A stretch of DNA of 64,000 nucleotides from Hyaloscypha bicolor E (Eukaryota; Ascomycota; Leotiomycetes; Helotiales; Hyaloscyphaceae). The stretch lies in the NCBI RefSeq assembly GCF_002865645.1, contig NW_020194637.1:496001-560000 (forward strand), in the 5' to 3' direction. Under the pieces are notes generated by a model. The model was not told the origin of the DNA. It saw only the letters and a list, made by a program, of their open reading frames with translations, and did not search any database. A program made the translations under genes and the position numbers. Shown piece after piece: positions 29,428 through 42,030 of the stretch (within the stretch, counting starts at the first letter, position 1; every line of letters starts with the position of its first letter).

Positions 29428-32400
29428 TTACATCATACGCGCGCGAAAACTTGGTGGAGGACCCAGATAACTCTCCTTTACCCCACCAAGATCCACGACC
29501 AGTTTCTCAAGTAACAAATTTGAGTGTTTCAACTTCACCTGAATTGTATGCGTGCCCGGTTCAAACTTATCTCCTAAAAACATATGCTTCTTTACCCAAA
29601 CACAATCCTGCACGGCCTCAGCCCAGCCCTCGGGCAGTTCTCCGTCCTTCTTTGACTCGTGGACTAGTCTGTGTGTTTGCAACTTGTCATCAACGAGGAT
29701 ATCGTACGTCATTGGGTTGCTCGGATCAATGTCGAGAGTCATGTTGAAATACAGCAGTACCTCAAAGGTGGGAGATTTGGTGAAGAAGTAGGTGTCGTAC
29801 GTGAGATGACATAAAGCGTGACCTGAGGATGGGTTCAGTGCAAGAGAGCCAGTTGAAGATCTTCCAACTTCGGGAAGAAATCGATATGAAGGCGCAAAAT
29901 TGCAGGAGGATGCGGGAATGGAGATGTATCCATCAGCCTCTACGAATCCAGAGAATGTCTCAGGAACTTGCCGGCCTAGAATTGGGAGATGGACCTGCTC
30001 GAAATCTCCTTCCGTAGAGCGGATGTCGATCAGAACTTTCTCATTGAAGTCTGCCGGTACTTGGCCCCACTCGATAGTGATTTCTACTCGTGCGTCCTCC
30101 TGTCCAGGGATCAGTGTTCCGCTGGCAGCAGACAGCTTTATCCAACTGCAAGGTGCAGTGGCAGTCCAATGAATGCTCGGACTTCCCCGAGTATACACAT
30201 CAAACCACCTACTCTCAGGCCCATAATGAGTCATGTTCCCAAGTGTGAGCCCCGGAACCAAGTCTCGCCTGCTTGGATGTGTCCTGTCACTCTCTTCATT
30301 GCATCGCCCTGGTCGCACTCCCTCGTGACCCTCAACTGCGATGCCCATCTGTCCCGCAATGGGATTCGAATTTTGCCGTCGCTGGACATAACAAAGACCG
30401 CTAATCATATCTCGTGATGGCGCATGCCAGGTATCGCCGAAGCCATAATGAGGTTGCATCATGATGTGATTCCATTTCCCATTCAGCAGGGCGTGGTAAT
30501 CCTCGGAAAGGCTGAAATCGGCTTCGAAGAGGTCGAGAACTTGCTGTGCTAAAGTGTTTGCAAAGTTACGACGCTGCCGAGCGTAGAGTTGGTTTCTACC
30601 AAGGGCGATTTGGAGCGCGATGAAGATGTACGAGGATTTTATAGGGGACAAAACGAGCTGGAAGACACTGGGACGGTGAGTTTCAGGTGCACGCTTGTGT
30701 ATGTCTTCTGCGGCATCAAGGAGCGCTTTCCACCGTCCCAGAACATGTTCTGCTTCGCTGTAGTGCAACAAGGAAAACGTGTCGGTTTCGATGTGTTCGT
30801 GCTTTCGCAGCGAGACAAGTCGATCATGTTCGTGCATTGCAACACCAACCTCCGTGCTCAATTCTGCTCCAAATTCGCGTTCTGCCATGGTGGCAAAGAA
30901 ATGCGTAAAATTATCTGCTTTAATGGAGCCAATGTCCCAGGCTAGTGCCATGGCAAAAGTCAACGGGATTTCCAATGGTTTGATGTCACCAACGTTGAAA
31001 ATCCAAATTTGTCTTGCGCCGCGGCGGTGCGCCTCCTGGAGCTGCTGCCATGTTTTGCCCTGTCATTGCATTCAGTTGAATGGCGGGCAACAATTAGACA
31101 ATATCTTACAAGTGAGTTGCTGTTAGTCCATTTGTAGCTTCGTGGATGTCCTACATATTCGAAGTGGTAATAGATCTGCCTCGCTTCGAGTTAGCGATGT
31201 CAACAAATGAGATAGGGGCAGCTCGTGCTCCTGCTCCTCCTTTCCTCTCGGCTTCTTCTCCGTGCGGAAGTCGACGGATGGTGCCAAAATTGTCGTCCGC
31301 GAATAGAAGTGTGACATCGTCTGGGACTTCAAGCCTGCCGCTGTCATACTGTTGCTGCACTTCCTTGTACAGGGCAAGAAGCTCTAGAGCAATTGTCAGC
31401 TAGTCTCTGGATGAGTTCTGGTCAGTCCCAAAGCCTACGGGGCACGGCATCCTCACACCCATGAACGTCCTTGATAATTTTCCTCTGAGTCTGAATAACG
31501 TCTCGGACAACAGCGGCGGGGTCATCAGTGACCATTTTCTTATCGTATTCCCCACGCATTCCGAGGGTAAAATACGATTCGCAGCCTTTCGCTCTTCGTA
31601 CTCCCTCATCGAAGAATTTTGTGATGTTTCTTTTGTTGGTAAGCCAGTTCCAGCTTCCCTCTGTATTCTCGGCAAACCACTCGTTGGACATGCGTTGCAT
31701 GGGCTCGTGATGGGAAGTAGATATGCAGATGCCGTACTCCTCAGCTGTCTTTTGATTCTCTTCGTCATCAGTGAAGAACGATGCACCAGGATTGGGGTAT
31801 CCGGGCCACATGGCTGGCCACAGAAAGTTCGCCTGTTGAAGTGTTAGTATTTCTGCCCAAAACACAATGAGGCCTGGCTAGTTTCTGACTTTCAATCGCA
31901 ACAACAATTCGAACACTTTCTTATAGAATTCGACATTGTACCTGCCAAAGTTCTCCTGCACCCAGCCTGTAAGTGCGGGGGCCTCGTCATTGATGAATAT
32001 GCCTCGGAATCGAACGCTAGGCTCTCCTTGAATGGTAGTCACGGGTAGAGCATAGATTTCCGAGTGATACTGCGGAACGACGTCAGCCCACCAATACCAC
32101 CTACTTCAAAGTCAGCTTGAAGACAAGCATATTCCGTGGTTTGTTGAGGGGAGGTCATACGGCGAAACTCCAATCTGCGCCGAGAGTGCATACGCCCCAA
32201 AAGTTGCGCCTCTCTTGTCACTTCCCGCAATGACGAGGGCCTTATGACACCCATTGAAAGGGTTGTCAACGATGGCAGTCTTGTAAGATTCCCACTTCCC
32301 TCGAATTTTGCTGCAATCAAAATTTCCACTCTGCTCAAGATATCGAATTATCGGGCTTGCTTTAATGCTGCCGACGATGATGCACGCCTCGGCGTCTAGT

Positions 32401-32597
32401 TTGAAGCCATCACGCTCTTCGGTCACATGTTGAAGTGGAGATGAAGATCCTTTTGTGACCTTGGCGAAGTCCGCTGCGAGGTTTTGAGCAGCAATATGGA
32501 TTGCAGGAAAATCGGCCTTGTCCACCACGATTGGCACCCCGACCAAACTGAGCAGCCCCGGCGTATTGAAAAATGTCACAAATTTCTCGTCGAACAT
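29428..32597 (-). CDS. GH115 xylan alpha-1,2-glucuronidase
   Basis: Six exons are inferred: 32597-32161, 32100-31890, 31832-31439, 31383-31229, 31175-31110 and 31059-29428, in phase, giving 964 residues. Family landmarks appear in order: GGCHKALVIAGSDKRGATFG-like start, WYWWADVVPQ, FRGIFINDEAPALTGWV, ANFLWPAMWPG, LGMRGEYDKKM, VPDDVTLLFADDNFG, IYYHFEYVGHPRSYKW, QIWIFNVGDIKPLEIPLTFA and the C-terminal beta-rich domain. GH115 enzymes remove (4-O-methyl-)glucuronic acid side chains from xylan. No signal peptide is visible at the start (MFDEKFVTFFN), so it may be intracellular or exported by another route. Intron 4 (31228-31176) appears to use a GC donor (GCACGA...GGCAG). It is divergent from the MFS gene. 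Confidence 0.93.
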
Positions 32598-33579
32598 GTT
32601 TGTGTTATTTTCAACTCATATTTTGTTCATTCTTCTTAATTAGTAGAGCTCCTGAAAGTTCATAAAAAGGGGAAAGCGACTTGGAATTCCTGTGCGGCAC
32701 GAAACCTAGCAGAGTCATGAATTCACCACTACTGGCTCGTTTGTCGCAGTCTGAATCGCAAAGCATTCGTGGAATTTTTGTAGATGGAAACCCACTCTTG
32801 GCTTCGATAGGATGCCATGTGATCCGAGTGGGCTAGGATACCTTGTCTATGCCCCATGCTCGCTCACCGACGGTAGGCGGAGGTAATGTCCTGGGTTTCG
32901 TCTTATCAGGTGAAATTCAGCGAGAGGGATTTCGGACGAAATGTCCTTGAATCCTGATGTGATTCTATCAGGTAGAAAACAGCGAGGTTGGGGATTAGAT
33001 GGAGATCCTAACCCCCGCGTGGAGCGGAGGAAGTTCAAATAGGGGTAGTGTGGAAACTTCACTAGCCTGACTCGGATATAGGATGCCAGCTCTTGACTCG
33101 CTTTCCAGGACCACGGTTCGGGTGTTTCTACGTGGCAACAGAGAATACACCAAGAGTGGTACGTTTTTCAATAAACAGGGCCAGCACCGCAAATTCTTCC
33201 GAGAGACTCTCGCGAAAGCTTGAAAACTTGGCAGGGGTTTTTATGAATGTTGGTGCACGGAGGTTGGACCCAAAGCGTTGTCTCGCCGCGTGGCCGCATT
33301 TCTGTCAGATCGTCAGTCGGCCAGTGAGTTCAAAAACCTGTACGCAGAAGTCTGAAAAGTGGGATTCTTGCAGCCAACCCAGCTCAAACTCTCCGGCTGG
33401 GGTACCCCGAATGTGGGGCATGGGGAATCTGAATGAACTGGGCTGAGGACTCAGTCAAGGTGAGGCCGCTGCATGAGCCATGGAGCTCTTAAAGCTCGTG
33501 ACGGCCCCGATCCTTTTTGGTCCCTCGTTCACAGACACGACATTTCACATAAACCTCAATCCAGCGTCATTCAAGAGTC
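32598..33579. promoter_or_regulatory. divergent GH115/MFS promoter region
   Basis: About 1 kb separates the two divergent starts. Two similar 21-bp blocks, TATCAGGT(GA/AG)AA(AT/AA)(T/)CAGCGAG in outline, lie at 32904-32924 and 32966-32986, 62 bp apart, in the same orientation. A second motif (TTCCTGTGCGGC...AGCAGAGTCA, 32687-32717) recurs at 40413-40441 beyond GH38. These are candidate regulator sites; no regulator is known. Confidence 0.4.
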
Positions 33580-35348
33580 ATGGACGACAACAAGACAACT
33601 GAAATTGCTGAAGCTCGCGAGGATGCTCCCGAGGTCGTTGAAGACGAGACTCTCAAGTCAGCACATATGAACTATGACCTCGTGGACGAAGAAGTGGCCA
33701 AGTACGCGAGCGAGACTATCGTGGAAGTCGACGAAGCGACCAGCAAACGCCTGAAGCGGATGATAGACAAGAGAGTCTTAGCAATTATGATTGGCACCTA
33801 CCTAATTCAAACTCTAGACAAGGGAACGATGTCCTTCGCCTCTATCATGGGTATCATTCCTGAGACACATTTAGTTGGGACACAGGTATGCGCAAGCTAT
33901 CAAATTGAACCGTGGAGCAGATACTAACACGGGTGACAGTATTCATGGTTGACATCCATTATCTACATTGTTATTCTGCTTGTCGAATGGCCCGAAAATT
34001 TGATCATCCAACGCGTTCCTATTGCCAAATGGCTTGGCTTGAATATCATCCTGTGGGGAATCACGCTTGCTCTTCACGCCGCAATGAAAAATTTCGCTGG
34101 TCTGGTTACCCTTCGAGCTTTCCTCGGCTTGTTTGAGGCCGTCTCTCAACCCACCTTCGTCCTCCTGTCTGGCATGTGGTACAAGCGAGAAGAACAAGCT
34201 GGTGCTGTTATCTACTGGTATGCTCACCTCCAAAGCTCTTGCGGTGGGTTTTCAAACTGACAAGAATCAGGTACATGATGAACGGTGTACAGCAAATAAT
34301 TGGCAGTCTTCTTGCTTTCGGCTTCTCTTTTGTTCCCAGCACAGCGGTCATCAACTCCTGGCAAGCGTTGTTCATGACTTACGGTATCATCACCGTGTTC
34401 TGGGGTGCTTTCGTTCTCTGGTGGATGCCTGACTCTCCCATGAAAGCAAAGTGTTTCACGGAAGAAGACAAGAAGTTGATGATTGAGCGAGTTCGCGAGA
34501 ATCGCACCGGCGTCCAAAATCGCAAATTCAGAAAGGATCAGATCTGGGATGCTGCCTGTGATCCTCAAGGCAAGTGATGTGATCCATTTCCCAACTGTAT
34601 TATGTCATCTGATAACTTTCTGCAGTGTATGCTTTCGCCCTTATTCAACTTTTCTTGACCCTCCCATCAGGCGGCCTTGGCGCTTTCGCGAACATAATCA
34701 TCAAGTCTTTCGGCTTCACAACGTGGCAAACCCAACTTCTGCAGATGGTATCAGGCGCTGTCCAGGTCACTGCTATGCTGTCTGCTGTCTGGGTTGATCA
34801 ACGAACCAGACAGACCATACTGCCTATGATGGCTTCAGTTGTGCCTACAATCGCAGGTACGATTGTGTTGATGATCGTACCGTTCGAGCCAAGCAAACGA
34901 GTAGGACTACTCTTCGCATACTACATCATGATTTCCTTCTGGGCGTGTTCCGGACTTGCACTTTCACTCGTTACTAGGAACGTCGGTGGCCAGACAAAGA
35001 AGACTGTTGTGATTGCGGTTAACTTCGTATTCTGGGCAACTGGTAACTCCATTGGACCTCAAGTTTTCCAAACCAAAGATGCACCTAGATACTTCCTCGC
35101 CTTGGCAATTATCTTAGGGTGTTTTGTTTTGCTCCTCATTACATTGGGAGCTCTTCGCACTTATTATGTCTGGCAGAACAAGAAACGAGACGGCAAGATT
35201 GAGCGAGGTGAAGCCCTGGCGGATGCCTTGTATACACACGCTCTTGAGGATATCACAGATAGGGTACGTTGCTTTTTTGCTTGCACCTCAGAAGATATTT
35301 TACTAATGATCAATGCAGAAAAATGTCAATTTCAGATACATTTACTGA
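33580..35348 (+). CDS. MFS transporter, DAL5-like anion:cation symporter family
   Basis: Five exons are inferred: 33580-33885, 33940-34217, 34271-34569, 34626-35263 and 35319-35348, giving 516 residues. An acidic cytoplasmic N-terminus is followed by about twelve membrane helices. Family landmarks are DKRVLAIMIGTYLIQTLDKG, WPENLIIQRVPIAKWLG, RAFLGLFEAVSQPTFVLLSG, WYKREEQ and the tail DITDRKNVNFRYIY (DLTDRENPEFRY in relatives). The family moves allantoate, nicotinate, pantothenate and other organic anions in symport with protons at the plasma membrane. Intron 3 (34570-34625) has a GC donor with the full GCAAGT consensus. The last exon is only 30 nt. Its place between two sugar hydrolases hints at uptake of an acidic sugar such as a glucuronate-bearing product; that is inference. 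Confidence 0.92.
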
Positions 35349-36183
35349 AGCTGATTTCTGTCGAAGCTATCTCGGGGTTTGGCTTTGACAATACAGCAAG
35401 ATGCGAGAGAGCGGAAGCGTGGAAGCGGAGGAGTCGTGGTTCCATATTTCATTCCATCAACAAACAACCTCAAGTTCAAATAATTCATGCTTAAATTGAG
35501 CTTTCTTCTTCGACTCAAATTCTTTGCATGGTTGGTGACGTTCAGTCGTGTGCCGAGGTACAAGGATGCCCTTCTTGCATCTCCGTGCTGGAAGCTGCCT
35601 GCATAAATCAAGCTATCCCCACCATCCCGGCGGTGTGTCTCAAAAAGGAGAGAAGTCCCACGTGGTTCCCTGAGCCTGCAGCTTAGTGCAGCAGTTGACC
35701 ACCTACCCCCAAAATCGTGTCTGGGGTCAAAAGTGGGAGGTTCTACAGGGTGCTGCGGCTTGCATCAACAGTTCGGATTTCACACTAAAAGGTCAACTTG
35801 CAGACCAAAAGTTGACGCATCAAGTTTGTTGTGTAGAACTAGTTTCTTGACTTCAATCCTTTCGTTTAGCCGCCGTTTCTGACGCTTGAAATAAACTCTC
35901 CATCTTGTCCCTGTTCCAACGTGGGAGTTCATCAACCGCAAGAGGCAATTTTGGCCGAAATCAACCCACTTTACCTCATACGCTCCACAACGCACCACGG
36001 TGGAGAAACGCTTTGACACCTCTCCAGCTTGTCTCCAGATGAAGGCGAACGTTCTTGAAGGAACAACCTTGAAGGGTGGGGGTTGCAGTTGTGACAGAAC
36101 ATCCGTTTCTGACAGGAGAAAATGGTCTCAACGGACGACGATGTTTTCCTCGTCTCCAATAATTTTCTTCCACATCCAACACG
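35349..36183. other. intergenic, GH38 promoter region
   Basis: No gene is evident. Around 35700-35740 there are clustered CCCC/GGGG motifs (ACCTACCCCC, TCTGGGGTC), such as might bind Zn-finger regulators; this is only suggestive. Confidence 0.4.
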
Positions 36184-39100
36184 ATGTGCTCTCACGGATC
36201 CGCCATAGTGAATGGCCGTGAACATCCTTCTCCAACAACTACATATCCATTGCGAGCCATTGGTCCCGTAGGAAGGCGAATCACCAGCATCTACCAAAAA
36301 CGCCTGGACAACTTCTTCACACCGGGACAATGGGAGAAGGTCAATCTCCTTGCGTGAGTGCAGTTCAAATCTGAAAATATAAGCGAAATTCTCTAACAGC
36401 TGATGCAGAGTCCTGAAAGACGGGGTATACTCTGGCCCTGAAAACGTCAAATTGTCTGTTTGGTCTGCACCTGGCACGACTCGCCCGACATTCAAAAAGG
36501 CAACAGATAATTCGAATAAATACGAACAGACTCGAACAGGTGAGGCTTTTGGACCTTCTTGGACAACACATTGGTTCAGAGCTTCTCTTGCGGTCCCCCA
36601 GGAGTTGTGCCAAGGCGACATTCCAGTTGAGCTGCACTGGGACTGCGACAATGAAGCAACAGTTTGGTCCGAGAACGGTGAGCCACTTCAAGGTTTGACT
36701 GGGCGAGGAGAACGAGTCGAGTGGATTCTACCAAAATCGTTCAAAGACGGGAAGGAGCACACCCTCTACATCGAAATGGCATGCAACGGCATGTTTGGCA
36801 ATGGCCCAGGAAGACCAATCTTCAAGAATAATGCAGGCGGTGACTCGATCCAACCTCCTGATCAAAATAAGCACTTCAAGCTTTCAAAAGCGGAGCTTGT
36901 TGCACCGAACATGCAAGCTCGTATGCTTTCTGTGGACTTCCGAATCATTCATGATGCAGCACTTGAACTTCCAGAGGATTCTTGGGAACAGCATGAGGCC
37001 TTGAGCGTTGCTTCCAGGATTATCGACAACTTCAATGTTGCGGACAAGACTTCTATCTTGAGGTGTCGGAAGATTGCAGAGGAATACCTTGGGAAGGAAA
37101 TTGACTCGGAGAAAGTCTATGGGAGCGTCAATGCTAAAACGCCTACTGTTTATGCAGTCGGCCATTGTCATATCGATACCTGTTGGCTGTGGCCCTGGGC
37201 AGAAACAAGACGAAAAGTCGTTCGGTCGTGGTCAAACCAGTGTGATCTGATGGATAGATACCCAGAGCTGAACTTTGCTTGTTCGCAAGCCCAACAGGCA
37301 TGTTCATCTTCTCAGGTGCATTTCCCAACGCCTAGACTCATGTTACTGAATAGTTCAAATGGCTCAAAGAAGATTATCCCTATGCCTGGGAGCGAGTAAA
37401 GTCGAAAATCAAATCTGGGCAATTCCACCCGATCGGAGGATGCTGGATCGAACATGACACCAACCTCCCAGGCGGGGAATCCTTGGTTCGACAGTTCTTG
37501 TACGGCCAACGCTTCTTCGAAGCAAACTTTGGAACTCGATCCACCACGTGCTGGCTCCCAGACTCATTCGGTTTCTCAAGCCAGCTGCCCCAGCTTTGTA
37601 GGCAGGCGGGGATGAACCGGTTTCTCACTCAGAAGCCTTGCTTTAATAGTGTCAACGACTTTCCGCATACGAGTTTCAATTGGTATGTGAACTCAAATAT
37701 TCATAGCATTGAAAGTTGGAGTTTGAGACCCACAGGTTATCGCTAAGTCCGCGGACTCACGTTAAACGTGGTCTAATTCGAGAAACATTTGCTGACTTTC
37801 TGCTTCACAGGGTAGCGCTTGACGGAAGCCAAGTCATCTGCCATATGCCTCCATGTAAGACGTATTGCTCAGAGGCCAGCTTTGGAGATATCAAACGAAG
37901 CATCTCGAATCACAAGTCTCTGGACCAAGACAACACTGCCCTAGTCGCGGTATGTCCTCAAGACTCTTGAGATTTTGTTCTCTGCCAACTGAGACGAGAA
38001 ATATGCTGATTTTGGACAGTTCGGCAAGGGTGACGGCGGTGGTGGCCCAACATGGCAGCACATGGAGCGGCTTCGGAGACTCCGAGGCATGGCTGACACA
38101 ATTGGCCAGATTCCCCGAGTTCATTCTGGTGGCACAGTGGACGAATTCTTCGATAACTTGGAGAAGAAAGCCAGTTCTCTCGTAACCTGGTACGGCGAAC
38201 TTTACTTCGAACTGCATCGTGGTGTGTATACCACCCAGGCGAGCCAAAAGTCAAATAATCGGAAGTCGGAGTTTCTGTTGAGGGACATTGAGCTGCTTGC
38301 GACGATCGCTTCCATTCGGGATAGGTCGTATCGATATCCGAAAAAGGAGCTGAATGAGATGTGGGAGGGGGTTTTGCTGTGCCAGTTTCATGATTGCCTT
38401 CCAGGAAGCGCGATCAAGATGTGTTACGATGATTCAAATGAGGTAGGTTCTTTCGTCGTCAGGCAACTTCCATTCTAACCCTCTTGCAGATATACGCCAA
38501 TATCTACAAAATTGGCTACACGCTCCTTCGAACGATCTACCCAGTTCTCGGCATCAGCGATTCCGGAACGAAATCAAGCACCAACTTCCAGAACACTCTG
38601 GCACTGAACACTTTGCCGTGGCCTCGACAAGAAATCGTCAAGATATCCGAGAATCAAGCGGTCATAGCTAGTGGTGATAGCAACTTGCTTTCTGTGACAG
38701 AGTTTGGTGCGTCACAGGAGGAAAAGCTTGTGACTATCCAAGAGTCCGCGCTTGGCGTCTTTGTGCTGCAGAATAGCCAACTCTCGGTCACTGTCCAAGA
38801 CGGATGCATCACCTCCCTCTACGACCGAAAAGCAAAGAGAGAAGTCCTCTCCGGCAAGGCAAACAAGTTCGTCATCTTCGATGACCAGCCAATTTACTGG
38901 CAAGCCTGGGACGTTGAGGTATACCATCTTGAGACTCGCCAAGAACTCCATTCATCAACCACTACTATCTTAGAGAACACGCCGTACCAAGTCAGTGTGG
39001 TGACAGAGACCAAGGTCAGCGAGATGAGCTCGATTCGGTCAACGATCACGCTCGCTTCTGCCTTTGACGGTCAGCAGTCCTATGTTGAGTGCTCAGCCGA

Positions 39101-39884
39101 GATCGACTGGCATGAAACCATGAAGTTCCTCAAAGTCGAATTTCCCGTGGGTGTGCGGAATACCGAGGCAAGCTATGAAACTCAATTTGGTATCATAAAG
39201 AGACCAACTCATTACAACACTTCGTAACAAACCCATATTCCTCTCCCGAATTGCTTCCTTAGCTAACTGTATTTTAGATGGGACATGGCCAAATTTGAAG
39301 TCTGCTGCCACAAATTTGCCGACCTTTCGGAGTACAAATATGGTGTCTCCATCCTCAACGACAGCAAATACGGCTTCGCCACCGCTGGAGACGTGATGCG
39401 ACTTTCCCTCCTCCGCTCACCGAAAGCGCCAGATGATACCGCTGACATGGGGCACCATTCTATTCGTTGGGCCATCATGCCTCATCAAGGTGAACTGGGT
39501 GCTGAGACCGTTCGGGCGGCTTTTAATTTCAATAACCCACTAAAGCTCGTCTCTACAACGAAGGAGTCATGTCTAAATATTTTTCCGATTGTGTTGAAAG
39601 GAGACGATAATTTGATTCTTGATACCGTGAAGCGGGGTGAGGATGACGAGGATGTGACCACGGATAACTTGCCAAAGAAAGTGGGTAGAAGCGTTATCGT
39701 TCGTGTGTATGATGCGTTAGGGGGACGCGGGAGGGGGATCGTTGAGACAACATGGGCTGTAAGCAAGGTGTTCAAAACGAATCTGTTGGAGGACGATGGC
39801 GATGAAGTTCTTTTCAAGGATGGGAAGTTCGAAGTGGACCTAGGTACCTTCCAAGTTGCTACCTACCGACTGGTTTTGGCATGA
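36184..39884 (+). CDS. GH38 alpha-mannosidase (Ams1-type)
   Basis: Seven exons are inferred: 36184-36353, 36409-37297, 37354-37682, 37811-37949, 38020-38442, 38490-39223 and 39278-39884, giving 1096 residues, close to Ams1. The ATG at 36184 gives an N-terminus ([26 protein letters not shown]) that matches the family and adds an exon upstream of the first obvious long frame. Landmarks are [19 protein letters not shown] (Zn-binding His/Asp), [20 protein letters not shown] (nucleophile Asp region), [18 protein letters not shown] and [14 protein letters not shown]. The family trims alpha-mannose from free oligosaccharides and N-glycans, with Ams1 itself being vacuolar/cytosolic. There is no signal peptide. 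Intron 2 (37298-37353) uses a GC donor (GCATGT); the only GT alternative would leave a 38-bp intron and nine extra residues. The gene lies downstream of the MFS gene on the same strand. Confidence 0.94.
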
Positions 39885-41041
39885 ACAAGCGTGCGCATGG
39901 CCGGATTAGAGAAAATTTGTGGTACTGTATAGCCTGTCTAAAACTGTAGTCCTCGTAGTAGGTTCCCGGTGTCAAATGCACACGGATTCTCCAACCACCT
40001 TATCTTCTTCATCCTCATTCTGGGAACGAGAGTAAATTTCGCCAACGTCATCAAACTCAACAGCACCGAGATTCTATTGAAAATCCACCAGAACAACATT
40101 CTCCTTAGGGCCCTTCTCCCATCTCTGCGTTCTTCGTCCCCACCAACCTCTTGGGACAGCACTTCGAGTATTGCCTCGAGGGCGCCTTTGGTTGCTAACT
40201 CTAAGATCAGTGATATTTAGAGTTGAGCCGGGGCAAGTGAAACATACACGGCGTTTCCATTTTGGGCATCCACAAATTCAAAAATTCAGAGGGGTTGTTT
40301 TGCTTGCCCTTCTCTATGTCGATATTCTCCAGCTCCATCTCCTTCGCCCCTCTCTCTAAAAACGGGAAATGGACAAAATCATGAACCTCGCACATTTTGG
40401 CTCATTTACCATTTCCTGTGCGGCGAGACTCAGCAGAGTCAGACCAACAAGAAATCCCTGTACAGCAACCAAGCTGATTCACAGTCAGCGATACGGCTTA
40501 CGAAGCGTCCAATCAAACGCTGGACATGGTACGGAGTACGTAATAACATACTAGAATATGCTAGACCCGTCAGCGCCAAGTGAGAAACACAGACTAGTGC
40601 ACAATAAATAATCGAGGATCCATTTTACTACAGTTAGCTGAGTATCTCCGTGAGACACAGTGATAAGACAGATTTTGTTCGGTGATGCTCCGTCAGATCC
40701 CCGACAAATTAGCAACGAATTCAGTTTCGAGTTAGGGCACTCGCCTCAGTTCGGGGAGAAACAAAGGCGGGGGAGGGGAGGGGGTTTAAAATGAAATCAC
40801 ATAACTAGAACCGGATTCTATGATCCTAAATGAGTGTACTATAATAGCTTAATAATGCTCACGTTCAGCTCGGATAGATACAAGGCTATAACAAATTTTA
40901 ACTTTGAGAGGTATCAGTGGAGTTACTCGGCAGCCTCGTATCGATGAAAGATGGCGGAATATGGTCTGAAGATCTTCTGTGGAATGAACTCGAAACAGTT
41001 TACCAAGACACAAACTGATCTATTGAGTAGCAATTGAATGT
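39885..41041. other. intergenic, no gene supported
   Basis: The 3' side of GH38. It includes the recurrence of the bipartite motif at 40413-40441 and a G-rich run (40766-40790). I see no coding frame. Confidence 0.45.
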
Positions 41042-41809
41042 GTGTTCTCTTGCGGGGTTTCGAACATGGAGCAAACTTCTAAAGTCTTAGTTTATGAAGG
41101 AGAAGTTTCTGCTTCGAATGCAACAGACTTCCCGCCATTTGGTACAACCGGCCCACAGATGAATCCTGATCTTCGGGGACGACCAAAACTTGCAGCATGG
41201 ATGTTAATGTCCGATGTATTATTGGATCTTATTACCATGGGATTGGTCCCTTACAACACTTCACACGATGGCAGGTTTGATGTTAGCGCCAAATTTACAG
41301 GTACAATGAACTCAGCCCTTAACAACTATACAAGTGACCATCCAGTGCTTCCGCTCGGGCAACTTTATGGCCCGCCAGCTAGCGATGTGTCCCTGGATTT
41401 TGTTCAACTCGATCCTAACGTGTCCAATCTATCACTTTTCGGTGTTCGCGCTTTCTTGGTGGCTGTGCTCTGCTTATCAAACACCACAAGGTGCCGGTTT
41501 GCACTCCTTGCACTTAACCGTCCTTCTCATATGCCCGTACGTTCCTGGGTACCTTTAATGAATGAATTGGAGAGGGGTTCTAATTTTACAAGTAACAGCA
41601 TGCCAAGCGTTCAAGCAAGAAGATTCTCCGGGTATCAACGCACTCTCTGTTGGATGTGGCGATGTGATCACACCTCATCATTCCCTCCAGGATCGTCATG
41701 CGAGCGTGGATATACGAAACACATGGGTCCAGGTAGTCTCACGTCGGAATGTGCACATGAGTATTTTCCATTTCCATCTTCGGACCTGAGCTACTGCTGC
41801 TTACCCTGA
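41042..41809 (+). CDS. doubtful 255-codon ORF, unknown
   Basis: A single open frame of 255 codons contains a hydrophobic stretch near the middle (FGVRAFLVAVLCLS) and several N-glycosylation sequons, with an inner ATG at 41066. The first two thirds (LRGRPKLAAWMLMSDVLLD, LPLGQLYGPPASDVSLDFVQ) read more like protein than the Cys/Arg-rich end, and another frame stays open after 41560, so the 3' part may be frame-shifted or spliced. I recognise no family. It is either a poorly conserved gene or a decaying one. Confidence 0.3.
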   Translation: MFSCGVSNMEQTSKVLVYEGEVSASNATDFPPFGTTGPQMNPDLRGRPKLAAWMLMSDVLLDLITMGLVPYNTSHDGRFDVSAKFTGTMNSALNNYTSDHPVLPLGQLYGPPASDVSLDFVQLDPNVSNLSLFGVRAFLVAVLCLSNTTRCRFALLALNRPSHMPVRSWVPLMNELERGSNFTSNSMPSVQARRFSGYQRTLCWMWRCDHTSSFPPGSSCERGYTKHMGPGSLTSECAHEYFPFPSSDLSYCCLP

Positions 41810-42030
41810 GCCGTGACTGAACCGACCCGGGTCAGGCTGAGCAAATGAGCTATGGAACGAGCGGAAAGTAACCCGGTTGAGCACCTCGGCTATGACTTCT
41901 ACCGGCTAAAATTAGAAGAAAAATGTCGAGGGTTTTGGGGCATAGCCACCTCTTTGAACCTCTCAAGGTGTTGTGATAGTATCCATTCTTGCTCCCCTGT
42001 AAAACCTATAAGGGACCCTGCCGGAGCCGA

